DNA of 64,000 bases from Typhlomys cinereus (lineage: Eukaryota; Chordata; Mammalia; Rodentia; Platacanthomyidae): contig JALPQD010000223.1 of NCBI GenBank assembly GCA_023101885.1, positions 2,963,866-3,027,865 on the forward strand, written 5' to 3'. A model generated the notes under the pieces. It made no database searches. It was not told the origin of the DNA and worked only from the letters and a program-made list of their open reading frames with translations. The translations under genes were made by a program, and so were the position numbers. Shown here piece by piece: positions 59,205 through 64,000 of this stretch. The first letter of the stretch is position 1; every line of letters starts with the position of its first letter.

Positions 59205-61105
59205 CAGCTTAGCACACTGAAATCTATGAAGACACTCTGTAACTTAGACCATCTTTGTGCTCTTCCTTTCAGGAAGCTTCCATACCCTGGAACTCCGAGT
59301 TCAGCCAAGAGTTCCAAAGCAGGGCCTGAAACCTAGTAAAGAGACTAGATTAACAGCAAATCATGGTCACGAAGTGTCATGTGTGCTGTACTGTAACTCA
59401 TGATTAGGTCCTAAGAAGAGAGGAAGAAGCATATTTCAACTTTAAATAACATTTGTCAGCACATGAACCATGTTTTCTTTGTGTATCTCCCATGTTCTTG
59501 ATGGTCTGCCCTACAACCACTGACCAGATTTCTTCAAAATCATAAGAGGCACAAGCACTAGACAGATAGGTATTTTACCAAACACACTTCTAACTTTCTT
59601 TGTCACATGGGGTATCAAACTTGGCTGTCTAGTCCTTAGAGATTTCTATAGCTAGATCCAAGTTTTCAGACTTCCACTATCTGCTCCTACGAGGAAGTTT
59701 CAGTTGTCTAGACGAAGTGTGACACGAGGTGCACCATTCCGGCCATGGATTGCGGTTGCCTGGAGAACTCTGTAAATACCCACTTTCCCAGAAATCTCAA
59801 TTTAATTGTTCTGCTATGGATCCCACACTACATATATTTTTAAAGCTCTTAGGCAATTCTCAAGTATGCAGTCAGGGTAGACAGTCACTCACTGACTTCA
59901 TTATGAGCTGAATTTCCCCTGGACGCCCAGCTACTGAACTCTCACCCATGATTTTTCCATTCCCCAAGGAACAGAAAGTGGTGTCTGATCCATTATACAA
60001 GATCTCACCAGTCCAGCATCCTTTGTCCCCAATCCAAATCCCATCTCTCTTAGATTCTGAAAGACTGAATGCCTTAGAAAATGTCAGGGTGGAAAAATAA
60101 ACATTATACCACATTCACAGGCTTATCATTATAACTTCAATGGGTGCCTAATGCATATGACCACAAGTTTAGCACAAGGGTCAAGCACCTGTCTGGATTT
60201 GCACTGATGAATGATGGCTTTTAGGGGGGTCATTACTGGGAATTTTAGTGCCTCCATTTTTTTCATCTGGGGATAAAATTATGAAACCTATCTAATGGAG
60301 AGTGCTATGCAAATAGAGACAGTTTTTCCAGTGACTAGAGAAATCGCAGTACATTGCATCATTCAGCAAACTACTAATATCACTGGTAGGCTGGTTTTTA
60401 TTGGGAAAAAATCCGGTCCTACATTTATGAAACCATCATTATGAAACCCAGTGAACTGTTTTAATATTCAAAGAAGAGTATGCTGGCTTGAGGTGCAATT
60501 TTAAATAGCGATAGACATGTATGTCAGCTGGTGCCTGTGGCGCTGATGTTCATTGGCTTTATCCTTTCTGAACTCAGTTTAGTGCTGCACTGCTGGACAA
60601 AATCACTCAGAAAAACTGCTTCTTGGGATCCTGGGACTTCTGAGCCAGACAACTGCCCTGAGCACTGTGTCCGTTTCCTCCTTTGTCCACTGGGAAGAAG
60701 GGTTTCAGCAATTCTTGCTGAAGGTTTCAGCAGTTCTTGCTGGAAGGTAGGCTCAGTGCCCAAGGTACTTCCAAAGCAACTCAGCTCAAGGTTTGGCCTC
60801 CCCCTCCCTGCATTCCTTCTCCATACTGTCTCCATCCCTTTCAGGCCCTAGAAAGTCTGTTCCTACTTGTAGACAAATGGTCTTTGACAGTTTCCCATGT
60901 ATACTACTTCTCCTGCACCAGACCTAAATGGGACTTGACAAAAGTTTTGCTGTCTAATACCTATGTCGAATTATGCAGACCTCTACCTCTGTTAGTCCTT
61001 ACTTCCCTGAATTTTCATTAACTACACTGACAATATACAATACTTGATATGTATAAATGACTATACAATACTTGATATGTATAAAATACATAGTACGTAT
61101 GAAAA
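59205..61105. other. no recognised feature
   Basis: Short frames on both strands near 60524-60851 overlap each other and are not supported. An 18-bp repeat-like pair, ggtttcagcaattcttgctg and ggtttcagcagttcttgctg, lies at 60702-60742 as a tandem step of 21 bp. Confidence 0.35.
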
Positions 61106-61116
61106 AGAAGTGCCAG

Positions 61117-61362
61117 GGCTGAGGTAGCTCGGTAGTTAAAGATTTTGTCTCACAAGCAAAAAAGAACCTGAGCTCAAATCTTGGGAGCCCACGTAAAAAT
61201 GTTCAACAGATATGGCAGTTGCTCTGGAAGGCAGAGCCTGGGAAAACAGAGCAAAGCAATAAGGATGTAGTGCAATCCAGGAAGATTCCTGGTCACCCTT
61301 GGCCCTCCACAAGCACGTGTACTCGAGTGTGAAAACTGCACACACACACACACACACACACA
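61117..61362 (+). mobile_element. B2-superfamily SINE with (AC)n tail
   Basis: Head gggctgaggtagctcggtag, box B gagctcaaatcttgggagc, body (ggaaggcagagcctgggaaa, gtgcaatccaggaagattcc, cacccttggccctccacaag) and an (AC)n tail. Near-matching 10-bp flanks gaagtgccag (61108-61117) and gaaatgccag (61363-61372) are consistent with target duplication. Confidence 0.8.
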
Positions 61363-61970
61363 CGAAATGCCAGCTTGATCCCAGATGCTAATTTTTCCCC
61401 TACTGAGTCAACAGCAAACACGGTTAATAATCTTTTGTAGCCCTGTGTCTCTGACATTCTGTTTGCTTCTTTGAGAAATCTCAGGAATTGCCATCGTTCA
61501 CACAGAGTAACTTTGTAAAGTAGTTGTCTCCACAGGAACACCAAGACTGCTGATCTGGCATTTCTTCCACAGTGAAATCTGCCTGAATCCATTGGTGCCG
61601 CCCAGTCTGTGGAGAATGTGATGCCTCTTGCCAACAAGAAAGTAAATTTCTTCTAATGCTGGTGGTGTGTGCTTTCCTTAATACATATGAATAAAGTATT
61701 TTAAAGACACATTTCTATGTTTGCATTATAATTATCATTGCGGCTTAAGGTGCAGCATGTATTTGTAAATTAATTTTATGAGAGGTCACACAGGTTTTGA
61801 CTTTTGTACTTAACAAAACTTAGGAATGGATAGAAAACTTCTTTTTGCTAATGCAGTTGGCCCTTAATATCTACGAGGTCAGAAGACTATAGATTCTATA
61901 ACCTTAGTTTTTTAAATCTAGACATGTGCACTAGATATGTGCACACATATATAAAATACATAAATAGTAG
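61363..61970. other. no recognised feature
   Basis: No repeat or coding frame is recognised. Confidence 0.4.
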
Positions 61971-61971
61971 G

Positions 61972-62090
61972 ACTAAGGAGATGTCCTAATGGTTAAAGTC
62001 TTTGTGTCACAAGTAAAAGGACCTGAGATTCCCAGATCCCACGTGAAAATGTTCAGTGGATACACAGTGGTCTGCAATTGCTTTAATTGC
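61972..62090 (+). mobile_element. B2-superfamily SINE, 5' part
   Basis: Head aggactaaggagatgtcct, box B 'gagattcccagatcccacg', then gtgaaaatgttcagtggat, as in the 61.1-kb copy. The tail is missing. Confidence 0.7.
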
Positions 62091-62525
62091 ACTTTGTGTC
62101 TAAAAGCATAGTAACTATTTATAGCAGTTGCACTGCATTAGATATTTTAAGTATTTATTTAAGTATATAGTAAGTTGTATGCAGATGTCATACCTTTTTA
62201 TGCAAGGGATTTGAGCAGCCAGATTTTTATTTCACATAAGAACAGCTCAGAACCAATCCTGTACAACTGCCAAGAGATCACTTTATGTTCTATGGATAAC
62301 CTTTTTAAGGCTATCAGTTTAAGATTCATAACTACAATATATTCAAGGTTCCCAAATTTTAAAGACATTTTTTCATAGTATGAGACATAATTATGTTAGA
62401 TCCAACTAAATAATTACCTTAATACAGCTTTTTATCAGAGCAATTGACAGTGAAATCCACTATCTCAGACATCTGGCTCTTTTTTATGTGGACTCTTCTG
62501 GCTGGGACTGTATAAATGTTATACC
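62091..62525. other. no recognised feature
   Basis: No repeat or coding frame is recognised. Confidence 0.4.
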
Positions 62526-62530
62526 ACTTC

Positions 62531-63391
62531 CGAAGCTATAATTTTTTTCCAGTTTTTTTTTTCTTTCCGCTATACAAACCTAATAGGTAGACCAGTTCCC
62601 TCCCTCCCTCCTCCTCCCCCCGAACCCCCTGCTCCCCCTCCCCCCTCCCCATCCTCCAGTGCCCCCCCCCAATTCCCAGAGAGTCCTTTATTGTGTATGC
62701 CTGACTCTCCTCTTGGTCCTCCTCTCCGATGACGTATAAGGACCCAGTGGCATTTCCCTGAACCCTTTCTCGTGTTCCCCTTAAGCATAGGAGCACTACT
62801 GTGGCTGTCAATCCCTTGCCTCCAAGGATCTTGGTGCCTTTAACAGATGCTAGACTTTGTGAGGGCAATAGTGCGTTGGACATTGTGCAAGGCATGCAAA
62901 GTCCAGTTATGATTGCTTTGGCCCTAACTAGTGTTGAGAATCTTGCAAATCATTGCTCCTCCCATCCTTTTGCTCTTACAATCTTACCGCCCCCTCTTCC
63001 GCAAATGTCCCTGAGCTTCAGGATGGGGAGAGATTAGGCTGGCCTAGTTCTATGTGGTTGATATAGAGTCTCTGAAGTTCTGGATTGTGGTTTGTTGATT
63101 TTCTTTTGCAGTTTTGCTGCTCCTGCAATGCCCTTCACTCCATCCTGATGGGCACTGTATGTCACTCCCTGGTCAGAGACAAAAAGCTGTTAAACTGGAG
63201 TCTTGTTATAAGAGCACATGCAAGGGTAGATGTAATAAAAGTAGAAAACCACAGTAAGGGAGGGGTCAATCACCCATTTGCAAAATGATTACTTTTTATC
63301 TGCCAGACTATATGCCCTCCCCTTCTGGTGAGATCAGGAACGAACATCTGTGAACTTAACCAGGTGTCTCATTACTTACTTGCAGTCCTTA
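62531..63391 (-). mobile_element. 5'-truncated young L1 3' end, third copy
   Basis: About 860 bp of the 6.8-kb element's 3' UTR in minus orientation, from a T-rich start and tacaaacctaataggtagac to gaacttaaccaggtgtctc and cttgcagtcctt. It reaches further 5' than the 52-kb copy and so covers the place of the ORF2-derived insertion. No target duplication was found. Confidence 0.85.
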
Positions 63392-63612
63392 CTTGCTATT
63401 ATATGCTTACCGAATCTGAAGAAGATTGCTAATTTTCTGTCTGCTGCTTGGGAACTTGAAAATCCAGGCAATTGACAAGTATGCAGTTGTACCTTACCTT
63501 CCTACTAGAAAGATAAGGAAATGGCCCAAGTTTCATTTAGAAAGTGGACTAAAAAGCAAAAATCATTTTCAAATGAATAATATTCTACTCACATACATGC
63601 TCCATCCCCACA

Positions 63613-63616
<4 letters not shown>

Positions 63617-63656
<40 letters not shown>

Positions 63657-63675
63657 TACACACACACACACACAA
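63617..63675. repeat. (TC)n followed by (AC)n microsatellite
   Basis: A (TC)n run passes directly into an (AC)n run. Confidence 0.95.
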
Positions 63676-64000
63676 AGCCAGATTTCATATTTCATATGCA
63701 AATAAAGGAATGTGTGCATATTTTGTTTTTTCTGGTTTTGCAAAATAAGCACACAGAGGAAGAGGTTATGAATTTGATGGGAAAAAATGAGAATGAATTT
63801 GGTGGAAAGGTTCAGTGTTGAAGTTGGTGACTTGCCTTGGGCATGAAGTACCCAGATGGTACACTAAAATATGGAAATCCCCATTCATTATTTATAGCCA
63901 GTATCACAAGCCAATTTTACCTTGCGAGTTATCTACTTGCAGTCTGCATGTTTGATCCAGAAGTCTTTGAATCGCTTCCTGCTTTGAATATTGTTCTGTC
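63676..64000. other. no recognised feature
   Basis: No repeat, RNA gene or convincing reading frame is visible up to the window end. Confidence 0.4.

Overview
The window reads as intergenic or intronic DNA from a rodent nuclear genome. No intact protein-coding gene is supported. The evidence for a rodent is the repeat content. It holds B2-superfamily tRNA-derived SINEs ending in (AC)n or (GT)n tracts, B1-like 7SL-derived monomers, ID-like tRNA SINEs, and ERVL-MaLR LTRs that resemble the rodent ORR1/MT group. It also holds rodent-type L1 3' ends. A B1-plus-ID dimer and B2-superfamily subfamilies that do not look like standard mouse or rat copies suggest a non-murid rodent; a jerboa-like dipodoid is one guess. 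I cannot fix the species from sequence alone.

Layout. 1-6.1 kb: a complete but decayed MaLR provirus (1063-3155) with a SINE inserted in it, a CA-rich tract and a solo MaLR LTR. 6.6-13.3 kb: a full-length L1 with a partly tandem 5' UTR, a broken ORF1, a broken ORF2 and a G-rich 3' UTR, inserted into a short array of about 73-bp units. 13.9-17 kb: several SINEs. 17-28 kb: mostly AT-rich sequence without recognisable features, plus an L1 3' end and a MaLR LTR. 28.7-30.9 kb: a second MaLR provirus. 32.4-34.7 kb: SINEs and two MaLR LTRs, one split by a solo LTR of another retrovirus-like family. 36-43.9 kb: a class I-like ERV (37144-42438), itself invaded by a SINE and an L1 fragment, with more SINEs and a MaLR LTR around it. 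45.7-54.2 kb: L1 fragments, one of them nested inside an older LINE end, a MaLR LTR and SINEs. 57.26-58.52 kb: a CpG-rich island with a good minus-strand splice donor at its left edge, the best candidate for a host promoter and first exon. 58.8-64 kb: a solo MaLR LTR, SINEs and a third copy of the young L1 3' end.

Nothing here works together as a gene system. What can be read is the order of insertions, from nested elements, target-site duplications and paralogous copies within the window. All family names are from memory of family features and were not checked against a database.
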